Below the pieces are notes generated by a model. The model ran no database searches. It saw only the letters and a list, made by a program, of their open reading frames with translations, and was not told the origin of the DNA. This document shows positions 11,237 through 12,575 of a DNA stretch of 12,575 nucleotides, one piece after another. The stretch is from Bacteroidales bacterium (GTDB lineage: Bacteria > Bacteroidota > Bacteroidia > Bacteroidales > ML635J-15), in contig JAQVGK010000041.1 in assembly GCA_028696755.1 (NCBI GenBank), forward strand, positions 1 to 12,575, in the 5' to 3' direction. Each line of letters begins with the position of its first letter. Position 1 is the stretch's first letter. Made by a program: the position numbers and the translations under genes.

Positions 11237-12575
11237 ATGAAGACAGCAATTGCACAATTAAATTTTCATGTCGGAAATCTTGATTACAACACAAAAAAAA
11301 TCATTGATTGCATCTTAAGTGCCGAAAACGAGGGAGCCGAATTAATTATTTTCTCGGAACTTGCAATTTGCGGATATTCTCCTCTTGACATGCTCGAACA
11401 CAAAGATTTTATTGTTAGATGCAATCAAAAACTTGATGAAATCTGTAAATACTCAAAAAATATTGGAGTTATTGTTGGACTTCCAACCCTAAACGAAAAC
11501 TCAAAAGGCAAAAACCTGTACAACTCTGCAGCTTTTCTTTATGCTGGGAAAATTCAAAAAATTATTCACAAAACATTACTTCCTACTTACGATGTTTTTG
11601 ACGAATACAGATATTTTGAGCCAAACGACAGTTTTGAAATTATTGATTTTAAAAACAAAAGAATTGCTTTAACAATATGTGAAGATTTATGGGATGAGCA
11701 AAGAACCTACGGAATTTTCGATCGCGAAATGCTGTACAAGAATAGTCCACTCGAATATGTTAAAAAATTTAACCCTGATGTTGTAATTAATATCTCTGGA
11801 TCTCCTTTTTCTTATAGCCAGGCCGATAACCGACGAGAGATTCTGTATAAAAATGCCGTAAAATATTCATTACCAATTATTTACGTTAACCAAACAGGTG
11901 CTAATACTGATTTAATTTTCGATGGAGGCAGTACTGTTATTAATAAAGCTGGAAACACTGTAGTGCAATGCGCCTATTTCGAGGAAGACTATAAAACTAT
12001 TGAACTCGATAAGATAAATCTGATGCCACCATTGTATAAAACCGATTTGGCTCTTAAAAAGAACAAATTCGAATTTATTTACAATGCCTTGGTGACTGGA
12101 ATCCGAGACTATTTCGGAAAATCTGGATTAAAGAAAGCTGTTGTTGGACTGTCGGGAGGTATAGATTCGGCTGTTACCGTTGCATTAGCAGTAGCTGCTC
12201 TTGGAAAAGAAAATGTCGATGTTATTTTAATGCCAACGGTATTTTCAAGCGATCATTCGGTTTCCGATTCGGTTGAAATGGCTAATAGATGCGAAATCAC
12301 ATACCATATTATTAATATAGAGAAATTAAGAAACGAATTTTCTGAGACTTTATCATCGGTTTTTGATGGAACGAATGCGGACATTACCGAAGAAAACATT
12401 CAAGCGAGAATTAGAGGGTCGGTTTTGATGGCATATTCTAATAAATTTGGACATATCGTATTAAACACATCGAACAAAAGTGAAGCTGCTGTTGGATATA
12501 CTACTCTTTATGGCGACATGAATGGGGCCTTGTCGGTTATTGGTGATGTTTATAAAACCGATGTTTATGCCCTTG
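11237..12575 (+). CDS. nadE: Glutamine-dependent NAD+ synthetase (3' partial)
   Basis: The frame is open from ATG 11237 to the window end (446 codons, no stop). The enzyme amidates deamido-NAD+ to NAD+ with ATP, using ammonia released from glutamine, the last step of NAD biosynthesis in the cytosol. The N-terminal nitrilase-type glutaminase domain (about 1-260) shows a full Glu-Lys-Cys triad: E41 in FSELAICGYSP, K112 in HKTLLPTYDVFDE and C148 in TICEDLW. The C-terminal synthetase domain (from about 275) carries the ATP-pyrophosphatase P-loop SGGIDSA (306-312), then LMPTVFSSDHSVSDS and NTSNKSEAAVGYTTLYGDMNGALSVIGD. The family usually has about 540-680 residues, so perhaps 100-200 residues are missing. 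The start is 11 bases after a terminator. Confidence 0.96.
   Translation, partial: MKTAIAQLNFHVGNLDYNTKKIIDCILSAENEGAELIIFSELAICGYSPLDMLEHKDFIVRCNQKLDEICKYSKNIGVIVGLPTLNENSKGKNLYNSAAFLYAGKIQKIIHKTLLPTYDVFDEYRYFEPNDSFEIIDFKNKRIALTICEDLWDEQRTYGIFDREMLYKNSPLEYVKKFNPDVVINISGSPFSYSQADNRREILYKNAVKYSLPIIYVNQTGANTDLIFDGGSTVINKAGNTVVQCAYFEEDYKTIELDKINLMPPLYKTDLALKKNKFEFIYNALVTGIRDYFGKSGLKKAVVGLSGGIDSAVTVALAVAALGKENVDVILMPTVFSSDHSVSDSVEMANRCEITYHIINIEKLRNEFSETLSSVFDGTNADITEENIQARIRGSVLMAYSNKFGHIVLNTSNKSEAAVGYTTLYGDMNGALSVIGDVYKTDVYAL

Overview
The window looks like chromosomal DNA from a Bacteroidota bacterium, probably a Bacteroidales/Marinilabiliales-like lineage, although the sequence alone does not fix the order. 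The reasons are AT-rich coding DNA, several TAnnTTTG-type -7 promoter elements, few Shine-Dalgarno-like sites, a type IX secretion (T9SS) C-terminal sorting domain, three PorP/SprF-family proteins, a GldB-like protein and a DUF4924-like protein. I see no phage, transposase, CRISPR array, tRNA or rRNA.

Region 1 (1-3526, plus strand) is a secretion/adhesion block. It holds the 3' end of a gene for a large secreted protein (SprB-type repeat followed by a gliding-motility-type CHU_C sorting domain). Seven bases later comes a PorP/SprF paralogue, and then two more, closely similar to each other, each behind its own TATATTTG -7 element. PorP/SprF proteins are outer-membrane-associated T9SS components often encoded beside the SprB-like substrate they help export or anchor.

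Region 2 (3552-8026, minus strand) runs leftwards: an 805-residue secreted protein with a CAP/SCP-like N-terminal domain and an OmpA-like middle domain, a strong intrinsic terminator, a secreted TlpA-like thioredoxin with an N-terminal DUF4369-like region, and the ribosome-assembly GTPase EngB. The engB stop codon lies inside a hairpin that probably terminates both engB and the convergent third porP/sprF gene.

Region 3 (8128-9032, plus strand) is a two-gene operon: an Hsp15-like S4 RNA-binding protein and a DUF4924-like protein, overlapping by 4 bp.

Region 4 (9033-9377) is the only non-coding stretch over 300 bp. It contains a nested inverted repeat, dispersed short repeats, a 12-bp palindrome and a tandem array of seven exact CCGATTA heptamers that runs into the stop codon of the next gene.

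Region 5 (9378-12575) has a GldB-like gene on the minus strand, divergent from an outer-membrane beta-barrel gene, a terminator, and then the first 446 codons of glutamine-dependent NAD+ synthetase, cut by the window end.

Much of the window thus serves the cell envelope, T9SS and gliding machinery, mixed with housekeeping genes (engB, hslR, nadE). The least explained items are the CAP/OmpA-like protein with a C-terminal CxxC tail, and the heptamer-repeat intergenic region next to gldB.
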